DNA of 64,000 nucleotides, taken from Zancudomyces culisetae (lineage: Eukaryota > Kickxellomycota > Harpellomycetes > Harpellales > Legeriomycetaceae). Numbering within the stretch: the stretch's first letter is position 1; each line of letters begins with the position of its first letter. The DNA lies in NCBI GenBank assembly GCA_001969505.1, contig LSSK01000009.1, positions 248,001 through 312,000 of the forward strand, given 5' to 3'. This document shows, piece after piece, positions 1 to 10,031 of the stretch. The notes beneath the pieces are model-generated. The model was not told the DNA's origin. It searched no databases and saw nothing but the letters and a program-made list of their open reading frames with translations. The position numbers were made by a program, and so were the translations under genes.

Positions 1-1879
1 CTCGTGTCGTCGCCTGCGAATTAACAATTTCATAAAATACTGGCTCCAGCTCAGCTGTTAGCAGGTTTGTAGGGAGGCAACGTAAATACAGCTTTAAAAG
101 ACCAGCTACCGCATGGATATCAATGTACCCACTGCTTTTATGAAGTATATTATAGTCCTTGTGCGTCTCAAACTTATTCTTTAACTCCTCCATGGTTGCC
201 GAACTCCCACTAATCCGATAAATTCCTTCCTCCATGTATGCCGACTTATGATCCAGGTACTCTATACATCGATACACAATCGCCGGTAAGTAATAATTTG
301 TTCGAACCATCGTTTCCCTGACCGCTTGTGCCAACTCCTTTCCAAAAATCCCTTTAAACTCTGCTCTGCTCCGTGTCAGTTTATTAAAACTCTTTAGTAC
401 TTTATCAATACCCGAACTTTTTACCACCACTTCCTTTTTTTTAACTCTCCCAGAACATCCCAAATCATCAGTCGTAACAAGTGGTGCGTATTGATACAAT
501 TCCGGTTCTTCTTCCGTCTCTCGCATGATTCTACCAACTTTGTCTCTGTAAAATCCTTGTTTCAGTGTCTGATTCTCCAATTCTTTGTTTTCGCCTATCT
601 CTACCTTATCATCCATTACCCTTTGAGCCTTTCCATTACTCACCCCCTCCCCCTTCCCCTTTCCTTCATTCTTTTTTTCACCCTCCCCATCACCTCGTAT
701 CGCCACATTTTCTATATCTTTTTCCCTTTGAGCATCATTTTTACCCTTTAATATCTCCTGTAACATAGTATGTTGCTTTGGGTTTATTTCGCTATACTTA
801 TGTGACGTCTGTATATAACTCCCACTTTTTCTATATCGTTCTTCTGGGGTGATTGGACCTTGCTCTAGATTTTCTCGACACTTCATTTTATGGCTATCCT
901 GCTCGCTACCTATTCTTCTAATGACTATCGAATCCCTACTATTTGCCAATCTATTTTGACCCATTAAATCCCTTCCCTTTTCAACTTGGCTCGGTAGATA
1001 GTTTTTGTCCAGCCACAAATCCATAAGTTTCCTCTGATCAGTACCCTTTAATGTATTCATTCTTTTCCCTTCTTCTATTTCAACCTTGTCTTCATTCCCG
1101 TTCTGTACATTAGGCCTTTCGCATATATATTCTACAAATATTCTTTGATTACCCGACGCACACGCGTGGTATGTCTCAATTAAATTTTTTTCCGCAATCA
1201 ACATAAGCTCGGTAATACTTGCCGCAGAATCCTTGCCAGCAACTTTTTTCATCTCCTTTATTTTTTCCTCCAATTGCTCTTGCTTTCCTTTCGGTAATAC
1301 TTCTTTAACTCTATCATTAAGCTTTTCAAATTCTACAAATTTTCGGCGCGTATTCCATTCCGGTCCCGACCCGATCTTGACTCGCATTTCAACTGATTTG
1401 ATTTCTTTATCTGCTTTTTCTATACTTGTAATCTCTAGCTCTATCTGATCATATTTCTTTATAACCTCCTTTATCCTTAATTCCCATCTCTCTACTTCGT
1501 AGTGCTCTTCAAGTGGTTTTCGCTTTTCCGCTTGTTCCCTATATCCAAACATTTGTAGGCTAGTTATATATATTCCGCTGTTAAGATTTTCGATAGAAAC
1601 TTTTATTCTTTCTGTCAAAGTTCCCTATCCACAATACCACAACGACAAGATTCTATAAATTCTTTGTCGAGTCAAACAGAAAAAAAAAGAAACATATCAC
1701 CCTGATACGAACAGCCATGCGTTGAATCCAACTTTCGATTAAATAAAAGAATGCATAGCTCTGGCGTCCACACCTCGTATAAACATCTCCATTATATTCT
1801 CAAAAAGAAAAATAATCTGTTAAATATACCCTTGTACTCACCTTTCTTGGCCCCTACGATTTGCTTGTTCTTCCCCCAT
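1..1879 (-). CDS. RhoGAP-domain protein with N-terminal coiled coil, 3' end cut by window edge
   Basis: The main open exon runs leftward from about 1624 to base 1 with no stop. The frame meets a TAG at 1627-1625, so that exon must start at a splice acceptor. The part nearest the left edge is a RhoGAP domain: FGKELAQAV, LPAIVYRCIEYL, then EEGIYRISGSS holding the arginine finger, then HAVAGLLKLYLRCLP. The family switches off Rho-type GTPases and so acts in polarity and actin control. About 200 upstream residues are charged and helical and look like a coiled coil or a BAR/F-BAR-type module, followed by a low-complexity linker rich in G, K and E. A possible first exon lies at 1879-1842 (MGEEQANRRGQE, donor GTGAGT at 1841), with a middle exon somewhere between 1836 and 1700. 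I could not join these with confidence. The RhoGAP call is sure; the 5' structure is not. Confidence 0.8.
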
Positions 1880-3002
1880 TGTATCTCAGCGCGTACCCAG
1901 ATTTTTACTGCTACGATGACCGTATTTATGACTATTAGATCCTATTTTCTTGACTAGATATTATAATATCGGTGAATCTCCTATTACTAGAAAAATTGCC
2001 TTCTTGTTGAATACGACAACTTGAATTACAATGCCTTTTCGGAATATTGAAACAAAAAATTAAAGCTTGTATAAAAGCAAAGGAGCTCGTTTATATTCAA
2101 TATTTAGCCATTACCAAATTTCCCGCTTAATTACTATGGACTAAATCCCTATTCATTCCACTAAAATCTTTGTTTTCTGTTAATTATAATTGAATTTCCG
2201 CATTTTTTGAATCCAAAGCTATTTCAGATTTCTTTTTATTTAATTTTAATCGCAGCGATAGGTTAATGTAAAGTAAAAATCTACGCCAATTTACAAAATA
2301 ATAAATCTGGTGAAGTTATTTGAAAAATAAAGCTAATATAAAACAAAAACAAAACAAAAAAAAGCTTTCGCGTTGGTAAATAAAACCACCTGAATCCAGC
2401 CTCTTATTTTATTTGCCTCCTCCCCCCCAAAACATTCTCTGCGCCTTGACAAAACATTCTTAATTTTATCTGCTGACTCGAAGTATGTGCGCGCTTTATT
2501 CATAATAATCAAGAAAGAAAGGAAAAAACGGGTAGAATCTACAAACATTCTCTTTGTATAAAGAGTCCTCTAGTTGTGTCTACAGACTCTGGAACTGGTC
2601 AAAATTATTTTAGCTCTTTTCTAAGCTTATAAAAACGTTTTTGCTTAGAATTGCAAAATGATAGACACTATCTTGGAAAATGAAGCTGATGAAGACAGTA
2701 GAGCACATTATTAATATCAGGGAAATGTACACCTTTTCCTAGCCAATGGTATTGCTGCTGTTGTACTTTTTATTTTACAGTTATTTCCATTGTTTTTGTT
2801 TTCTATCATAAATAGAAATCATGTCCAGAGAAAATAGAGCCAAGAAAAAATTAGAAAAATCTGCCTGTTATTTTTGGATTTTCGGTAATTAATTATTTTA
2901 AGTCTGATCCTTGCCAAAAAAAAATCGCATTATCAAGACAAAATACCCTAGATTGAGGAATAAATGGAAATATCATAAGCAGAAGCGATAATACTACGAA
3001 CG
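1880..3002. other. Intergenic, nothing recognised
   Basis: This is the AT-rich spacer between the divergent RhoGAP and CLPB genes. Short open frames here are low-complexity and show no family motif or good splice signals. It presumably holds both promoters. Confidence 0.6.
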
Positions 3003-4874
3003 ATGAGTTTTTCAATAAACGCTTTAAAGTCGTATGTAAGAAATCGGGCATTAGCTCGTTCAGTTGTAGCTCGGAGCGAGCTGGTGCGTTTGGCCTCAAA
3101 AGTTGATCAAATCAAAACCATTACCACAACCCAAAGTAGAAGAATCAATCATTCCCAGAAAAATGCACTTTCGACAGTAAATCGGACTCGAGAAAATGAA
3201 AGAAATCAAAAAAATGGATTTAAACTCAGAGACGCGTTTATCTTTTTCGGATTTTCGATCATTGCTGGAAATCTAGCCATTCTTTGCAATCAAAAACTAG
3301 AAAACAGGGGCGCTGAAGAAAAAAAGAAAGCGAACGTGAGAGAATTGTGCTTTGTGGTTTTAAACAACGACGTAAAAGCTCTGAAAGAACTACTGAAAAG
3401 GTATCCACAAACAGACTTGAACGAAAAGCACCCACTGGGATGGACAGCTCTACTTGTAGCCACAGCAAACGGTAATATCGAAATGGTTCGGGAACTGCTT
3501 AAGCGTGGAGCAGATCCGAAAAGTGTTGACGATTTTAGTGTTTCTTTGGAACGAGGAAATATTAGAGATGTTCAAGAACAGTACATTCAGCGTGAAAGGG
3601 AGTTCAGCTCATTGATTTATCCCAGTGCACCGACACTTGGGTTTTCGCCCTTGCACTATGCCTGTGTTAGCGAAAACATCGACATGATAAAACTACTGAT
3701 TGAGTATGGCGCCGACCCTAGAGTACTAGATAAACAGGGAAACCATCCTGGAAGATACGTCGAAACTGATAGTGAAAATTACACGCAGATTATATCGCTC
3801 TTGGAAGAGGCTAGTGTTAAAGCTGAGCAGGAAGAAGCAAGAAGAAACAAGGAAAATCGACGTATATTTCCACTAGAGAAAAGGCTAGAGACCGTGATAG
3901 TTGGACAAAAAGCACCTATTGAAGCTGTTGCATCGGCAATAAGGAGGAAAGAAAATGGCTGGAACGAGGAAGAAAGACCTCTTGTATTTCTTTTTTTGGG
4001 GTCTTCAGGAGTCGGAAAGACAGAATTAGCAAAACAGGTAGCAAAATATCTACACTCAAACGAAGACTCGTTTATACGAATAGATATGTCAGAGTTCCAA
4101 ACCAAACACGAAGTATCCAAGTTTATTGGCTCGCCTCCTGGATATGTCGGTCACGATGAGGGTGGTCAATTGACAGAAAAACTTCGAAAAACTCCTAACG
4201 CCGTTGTTTTGCTTGACGAAGTCGAAAAGGCACATCCAGATGTATTGAATGTTATGCTTCAGGTTTTTGATGAAGGTAGACTGACTGATGGAAAGGGAAA
4301 AACCATATTGTGTAAAGATGCGATATTTATAATGACATCAAATCTAGCTCAGCGAGAAATTGCTGAACAATCCCAAATACTAAGGGAGGAAGCCGAAAAG
4401 AATGAATTTACAAATCCATTGAAGGATGACTACAACTCACCTCAAAAAAAATTCATTAATCAAGTTATATATCCCATACTACGGAGTCACTTTAGAAGAG
4501 ACGAGTTTTTAGGAAGAATAACCGAGATACTCTATTTTTTACCTTTTAACAGCCAAGAACTGCATATGATTGCTGAGAAGGAAATGGTAAAATGGGCGGA
4601 AAAGGCTTCCCAGCGACACCAAGTCAAATTAACCTGGTCAAACGATCTAATCGAACTTATCGTCAAGCTCGGATACAATGTTCATTATGGTGCTAGATCC
4701 ATAAAACACGAAATTGATAAGCGCGTGATAAATCTGATTGCCAAAGCGCATGAGTATGATGAGTTTGAAAATGGTGCATCCATTCACGTTTATGTGGAGA
4801 ATGGGAAAGTCAATCTTAATATTGATAAGACCAAAGGCGATAAGAAAAAGGCCACTGGCTTTTTAGGTTTTTAG
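3003..4874 (+). CDS. CLPB: CLPB/SKD3-type mitochondrial ankyrin-AAA+ disaggregase
   Basis: Single exon, 623 aa. A basic N-terminus with no acidic residues up to residue 25 looks like a mitochondrial presequence. A hydrophobic stretch follows at about 77-96. Ankyrin repeats lie at about 115-180 (GWTALLVATANGNIEMVREL) and 212-258 (FSPLHYACVSENIDMIKLL). One HSP100 AAA+ module then carries Walker A GSSGVGKT (333-340), the pore loop GYVG (380-383), Walker B VVLLDE (401-406), FIMTSN and FRRDEFLGRI. A C-terminal small domain has GYNVHYGARSIKHE. This order is that of animal SKD3/CLPB, a protein-unfolding ATPase of the intermembrane space. It is not that of fungal Hsp78 or Hsp104, which have two AAA+ modules and no ankyrins. 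The start is the first ATG in frame. The stop lies inside a short tandem repeat. Confidence 0.93.
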   Translation: MSFSINALKSYVRNRALARSVVARSELVRLASKVDQIKTITTTQSRRINHSQKNALSTVNRTRENERNQKNGFKLRDAFIFFGFSIIAGNLAILCNQKLENRGAEEKKKANVRELCFVVLNNDVKALKELLKRYPQTDLNEKHPLGWTALLVATANGNIEMVRELLKRGADPKSVDDFSVSLERGNIRDVQEQYIQREREFSSLIYPSAPTLGFSPLHYACVSENIDMIKLLIEYGADPRVLDKQGNHPGRYVETDSENYTQIISLLEEASVKAEQEEARRNKENRRIFPLEKRLETVIVGQKAPIEAVASAIRRKENGWNEEERPLVFLFLGSSGVGKTELAKQVAKYLHSNEDSFIRIDMSEFQTKHEVSKFIGSPPGYVGHDEGGQLTEKLRKTPNAVVLLDEVEKAHPDVLNVMLQVFDEGRLTDGKGKTILCKDAIFIMTSNLAQREIAEQSQILREEAEKNEFTNPLKDDYNSPQKKFINQVIYPILRSHFRRDEFLGRITEILYFLPFNSQELHMIAEKEMVKWAEKASQRHQVKLTWSNDLIELIVKLGYNVHYGARSIKHEIDKRVINLIAKAHEYDEFENGASIHVYVENGKVNLNIDKTKGDKKKATGFLGF

Positions 4875-4891
4875 GTTTTTAGGTTTTTAGA
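4858..4891. repeat. Four-copy octamer repeat spanning the CLPB stop codon
   Basis: The unit TTTTTAGG is repeated about four times. The CLPB stop TAG is made by the second unit (GGT TTT TAG). Copy-number change would alter the last residues or extend the frame. Confidence 0.8.
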
Positions 4892-6520
4892 CTAACTATA
4901 ACTCGAAGTTGTTCATATATGCCATTGAAAATGTAGCCATTATTTTTATTACAGGCAGTTTTTTGTATTTTTTTTTCTAAAGATGGTAAGTACTGAACGC
5001 TAAACTCGTTAGGAAGCATTTTTTTTTACTGATAGAATGATATGGACGTGTCGCTTTTAGTTATCTCACAGATTATTTTTTGAAATATCTGATGGTGTGT
5101 TTGGTAGTGGAAGTACCAGTAGTAGATTGTAAGAGTTAAAAGGTAGTGCTTTAAAATTTTTGCAACTCTGGAATATGGTATTATAGATATATACACGCAC
5201 ATATATACAGATACCATCTACCACGCTTTGGGTTTCCATTTTGATGTATGTAGTGAATTCCAATCTGGCAAGGGAAAAAATCACATGTACCACTTTTTTT
5301 TTTAGTGCTAGGACAAGCATTTTGTTTTTAGCCTTTCTAAGGTGTAATGAATTTAATCATCAGGTATCAGTATGACAAATAACGGTACAATAGCCCCAGG
5401 TTGGGGTGAGATTTCCATCTTAAACTATTTAGCATAGTAGGAGGCGAATAGTAATAATCATGATAATTATATTGAGAAGGAGGGGGAAGGGAAAGGGAAA
5501 GGGAGAGGGAGAGGGAGAGGGAAATGAGAGTATATACATTTATTCAAACTATTTTGTGGAGATAGCTCTTATACTTAGCCTCACCTTGTAACAAAATAAA
5601 ATAATATTCGTTGAAGCCAAGGAATACCCAAGCTGTGGGCCATATTAATAACTAGCGTTTTATACGCATTACATCATATTGCAAAATCCTAACCTTCAAC
5701 CTTGGGCAATTTGTACAAAGTGTTCTCGTTGTGCGTGAACAATCTGGTGGAAAAATGGAGCGACCACCAAATTAAGTAGTGTGTGCTCTTGAAAATCTAG
5801 ACTATGGGTGCTCATTTTTTTCATAAATATAGCTATTGTTGGTTGGTTTATTAGCCCATGCAATAGCTCCAAAAATAATTGGATGCTTGTAGTGCATATT
5901 CTATTGCTCATGCACAAGAAAGCCGGAAATGTACGTATATAATTACTCTTTTCGGCACGTAGTTGCAATTACAGAAGCTGAAAGGCGTTTAGCAAACACA
6001 AATTTGGGGAGGAGGAAGGATATTTATTTACGATATCCATTTAATTTGCTATTTTTACACACATTTGTAAAATATCATCATTTTTGGAAATATGCGAGAA
6101 TATATAATTCAGGTATGAGGGGTTTGGCATAAATAGGTTCTAAAACGGAAAAAAAAACCAACTTAGTCGAAATAACATAGAGGAGCCCAAGAGACAGAAT
6201 CGAATGGAAATATTAATGCAGGGGAATTAAGCTTTTCTAATAATGTATACCTTTGTAATCACGCTATAAACTATAAAGGAAAAAATAAAGAGTATAAATT
6301 TTCATTCCAGCTCAGCCTTCAGGCTTTATTTGTAATTTAAAACAGGTACTATTAAAAGGATCACGTATTATATATTCCGAACAATATTCGAGAGAAGACA
6401 AGAAAAGAAAAGGCACACCGGTTTTTTTTACAAGATATCAAGGTGCAGAACTAAAAACATCGACGGAATTGAAAAGCGAATAGAATAAATAATCTTCTTA
6501 TAAGCTGTGTAGTAAAATAA
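4875..6520. other. Intergenic with G-rich tract
   Basis: No gene is supported. The most structured element is the G-rich purine tract at 5482-5521, listed separately. A 90-codon minus-strand frame at 5968-5696 shows no recognisable motif and was not accepted. Confidence 0.6.
5482..5521 (+). repeat. Polypurine tract with G-quadruplex potential
   Basis: Six to seven runs of three or more G are separated by AA, AAA or AGA spacers. This fits the G3+N1-7 pattern for an intramolecular G-quadruplex on the plus strand. It lies between CLPB and the first RING gene. Confidence 0.7.
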
Positions 6521-7993
6521 ATGGATAGCAAAACTAAATCGACAACAAAAAAAAAGTCGGAAAGCGAAAACATACTGCTAGAGCGAATCGAACGAAGCAA
6601 CGGTGGCGAAGACGGCGTCCATTCTCAAAGTAATAATGTGGGATCCAGCCAAAAAATGAAAAATTCTGGTGGAATGGGCCAGGATCAACCAAATGATAGC
6701 GTAGGTATTGAAATTGGAACACTAGATTCCACTTTGCACCAAAAAACTGAAAACTCCGCCGAACAAGACACGAGCGAGGCCCGAAATGCAGACATACGAG
6801 AGGATATACCAGTAGATAGCGTTATTAACCTCCCTACCCCTTGTAGTGAAGCTAACACTAGTACTTCTACTCCTACTTCCGAACCTGGACCGTTTCCCTC
6901 GCTTTTTTCGCAGTTTAGATATATAATTGCCAATTTTTCAAATAGATTCTCCGATATTCCAAGACGAAGCAAGATACTCATGTATGTGGGAAGAAGCTAC
7001 ACTCTTCTGAAAATCGTTACATGTGTGCTAATACTCTGTTTAACTATGAACCAATCCTGTGATCAACCCCTACGACTTTTTCTGATTTTTACTGCTTCTC
7101 TTGCTTTTGCAAGTGGAATTACGGATGTAACTAATAGAGTTTATAGAACAGATCCCGAGAGACACTCAAACGCATTTCTGAAACTTTCCTCTCAGTTAGC
7201 CGAGCTATGGGTGATATTGAGCATCATTTTGTTTTTTTTTGGAAATATGTGGTTATTTACATCAAAATCGTGCTCCACAACATCCAAACCCGTGTTTTAT
7301 CTATCGGTAACACTGATAGTGCTAAACTATATGATGTTTTTTATACCAGTAATACTGCTGCTCTCTTTGGTATTTTGTTTCCCCCTTGTGCTGCTATTTA
7401 TAAGCCCATTTGTGGATGTCCAGACGCCAATTTTGGGTGCAACACAGAGCGAAATAGATTCCATAAAGGTAGCCAGGTTCAAACCTAAGGAAAATGTGAC
7501 AGAAACAGCAGCCAACGCGCTCTCTGCGAGCTTGGGAACCCAAAAACCGATTCTTCCTCTTCACACCCAGGCTGATGGTTTACCTGATACCACAGAAGTG
7601 ATTACACTTTCTAATGAACAAACAGGGTCTCAATCTCGATCCACACTAACCTCATATCTGATCCGGCCGTTAATATTTTTTTCTAGGCCACGTCGAAATT
7701 TATTTTCGAGAAAAAAAGGGTCTTCTGCGTCACCACAGGTTGGATCTCCACTCTCAACCAGTGTACCAATATTGAATATAGAAGATACTCGGGATGCGGT
7801 TTGTGCGATATGCTTGGCAGAGTACACTGATGATGATATGCTAAGAATACTTAAATGTGACCATCATTTTCATCAATCCTGCATCGACCAATGGCTCAAA
7901 ATAAATAGACTTTGCCCGTTTTGCAAAAAAGACTGTATTACGGCACAGGCTGATACCTCTCAGCAGTGTCCACCTTCCTCTTCAAACGAATAA
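6521..7993 (+). CDS. Membrane-anchored RING-H2 E3 ubiquitin ligase
   Basis: Single exon, 490 aa. The first ~150 residues are hydrophilic and rich in S, T, N and E. Three to four membrane segments follow between about 152 and 298 (for example ILSIILFFFGNMWLF and VILLLSLVFCFPLVLLFI). After a cytosolic linker there is a C-terminal RING-H2 finger with C428, C431, C446, H448, H451, C454, C465 and C468 (CAICLAEY ... CDHHFHQSC ... CPFC). All eight zinc ligands are present, so an active ubiquitin ligase is expected. The layout of several membrane spans followed by a C-terminal RING-H2 suggests an endomembrane or vacuolar quality-control ligase. I cannot name the ortholog. Confidence 0.88.
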   Translation: MDSKTKSTTKKKSESENILLERIERSNGGEDGVHSQSNNVGSSQKMKNSGGMGQDQPNDSVGIEIGTLDSTLHQKTENSAEQDTSEARNADIREDIPVDSVINLPTPCSEANTSTSTPTSEPGPFPSLFSQFRYIIANFSNRFSDIPRRSKILMYVGRSYTLLKIVTCVLILCLTMNQSCDQPLRLFLIFTASLAFASGITDVTNRVYRTDPERHSNAFLKLSSQLAELWVILSIILFFFGNMWLFTSKSCSTTSKPVFYLSVTLIVLNYMMFFIPVILLLSLVFCFPLVLLFISPFVDVQTPILGATQSEIDSIKVARFKPKENVTETAANALSASLGTQKPILPLHTQADGLPDTTEVITLSNEQTGSQSRSTLTSYLIRPLIFFSRPRRNLFSRKKGSSASPQVGSPLSTSVPILNIEDTRDAVCAICLAEYTDDDMLRILKCDHHFHQSCIDQWLKINRLCPFCKKDCITAQADTSQQCPPSSSNE

Positions 7994-8548
7994 ACCTGGA
8001 TTCATTGCTCAGAACACATACCTTCTGTATTTGTGTGTTCGTTAAATGATAGCCGTCTCGACCTAGCATGATAATTATTTAACTTATTTATTTTTATTAA
8101 TACTTATATTCAATTTTTTAGTATTTAGTGTCTTGGACTTGGGTTTCTAGCTAGAAGGTATCCTTTTACAGATGCCTAAGATAGGCTATTTTTTTTTAGA
8201 CATAGTACTATCTTTTATTAATGTATTTTATACCAGCAATTCCTTCTGCTAATAAAGTATGCTATCCGCCAACCCCTTGGTCAAGCCCAGATAGAGTCAA
8301 TAACACCCAATGCTTGCAGCACTTAATTGAGAGTTGAGCCCGGGTTTGGCTACTACGTTTATGGTGAAGGTTTCAGGTTTTGGCTTCTCCCTAATAACAT
8401 TTTGGCACTGTTCTCTTTCCAAATCGAATTCCTAATTTCATTGGAAAAAAATTTTTTTTTTATATTTCATAGGTGATCGATTTAATTGAAAATACAGCTT
8501 TCTCAATAATATATCAAATACAACCGAATAGAAAGAGCACTCTTGAAA
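7994..8548. other. Intergenic
   Basis: Spacer between the RING gene and TSR2, both on the plus strand. It has AT-rich 3' sequence with poly(A)-signal-like AATAAA variants near 8250, then the TSR2 promoter. No gene is visible. Confidence 0.6.
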
Positions 8549-9241
8549 ATGCACCCAAACAAACAGGCATTCGTAGAAGGTGTAGACCATGTCTTTACAA
8601 AGTGGACTGCACTGGCACTTGCAGTAAAACAGGAATGGGGAGGACCTGATTCCGTGGCTAAACGAGACTGGATGGTTGATGCAGTAGTTCAAGAATTCGA
8701 CACAAGTAAGTTTTTGGTGTCTAATCTTTATTGCTCACTAATTATAATTTGTATTTTGCTTTTTTTTTTGCAACTTGGGTGTTTTTTAATGACGATTTCG
8801 TGACCTCATTTAATATTAGAACAGTTGCTATTCTAAGGATTGCAATTTACACTTCTCAAATTTTTAAATTCTTACAGATTTGCTATTAATATTGGATAAA
8901 AAATAGAGGGAACAAAAATTGATCAGGAATACATTGAGGATCTGCTACTCCAGATAATGGAGGATGAATTTGAATGTAATATAGAAGACGGAAGCGAGCG
9001 AGACGTATCTGCACTTATACTGCAGATATACAAGCAGTGTATAAGAGGAGACTTTACCTTGGTGGATAAACTTAGAAGTGAAATAGACTCCAGTTCTACA
9101 CCGGGGCAAGCTGAAAGCAATGCTGTCAATATGTCAAAGGGCCAGGAAAGCACGGTACAACCTGAAAACGACGAAGAAAGTGAAGGTGAGGATTGTGAAG
9201 AGGGTTCCAATGACGATGCCGAGTCAATGGATCAGGATTGA
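8549..9241 (+). CDS. TSR2: Pre-rRNA-processing protein TSR2 (eS26 escortin)
   Basis: Two exons: 8549-8705 and 8907-9241 (intron GTAAGT...AATAG, 201 nt, phase 1), giving 163 aa. The frame is kept exactly across the junction. The first exon carries the WGG-family signature WTALALAVKQEWGGPDS. The second has the conserved block EDLLLQIMEDEFECNIEDGS, followed by a helix and an acidic C-terminal tail rich in E and D. Tsr2 binds newly made ribosomal protein eS26, releases it from its importin and delivers it to 40S precursors. The ATG at 8549 is used because the slightly longer frame would begin at a TTG. Confidence 0.93.
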
Positions 9242-10031
9242 TTTTTGGTCATTTAGACACCTTGTACAGCCCTAACCACAACAAAGGGAAGATTTTTGCT
9301 TTTATATCCGCTTTTTTGTTTCCTAAACACATTTATCGTCACAAGATTCGTGGGAGCGAGGGAAATTTGAATATTCTTGTAGGCGTATAAAACCTGCTAA
9401 TGATGTAGTTTCACAGAGCTATAAACATAGAAACCTGTTTTTCCTTAGACATCAGTAACTTTTATTAACCAAAATAAAAACACCAGCGCTGCTCTATTTG
9501 CATTAAAAATGCGTATATTTTGAGTTGGACGTCCCAACGTAATACCATTTGATGTAGGTGTATCTACAAATGTTCTTTTTTCTTACTGGGAAGCGAGTGC
9601 TAGTATCATACTATTCTCGCATTTTTATATCTTTTTTTTATAGAACATCTACACTGAACATTAAGGGAAACCCAAAAGAAACCAAAGGGAATTTTTGATT
9701 GGAATAATATTGACGAATAACATTTATTAAGGACAAGAATGATGACTTGTTTGCAAATTCGTAAATAAACAATTTCTTGAATATCTTTGTTGTATTCAGG
9801 TCAAAAAAATCAGAATTCATCTTGCATTACTTTACAATAAATACTTACCAGCCGAGAGAAATTCAAACATTCCTGGTGCAAAGGTCATTTTATACTATGT
9901 CTCTTATAAATCTTTATTCGGTACACATATATAAAAACATTTATGTATATCAATTCAAACTCCAAAATAATCGTTTTGAATTTAATATTATAGACGGCTG
10001 AAAAAATTGGGGATAAAAACAAAATAAAACG
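9242..10031. other. Intergenic
   Basis: AT-rich spacer between TSR2 and the dynein gene. Small open frames on both strands are low-complexity. No RNA gene or repeat was recognised. Confidence 0.6.

Noticed and set aside
491-768. Plus-strand P/S/L-rich ORFs at the left edge
   Set aside because: They are shadows of the RhoGAP linker (GEG/KGK codons) on the opposite strand.
4858-4891. Interstitial telomere repeat
   Set aside because: The TTTTTAGG unit resembles TTTAGGG-type repeats only loosely, has four copies and lies in a coding end.
5696-5968. 90-codon minus-strand ORF
   Set aside because: No family motif, unusual mixture of residues, and no promoter or splice context beyond chance.
8956-9241. 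Independent short gene starting at ATG 8957
   Set aside because: This is the second exon of TSR2; splicing from 8705 gives the full family protein.
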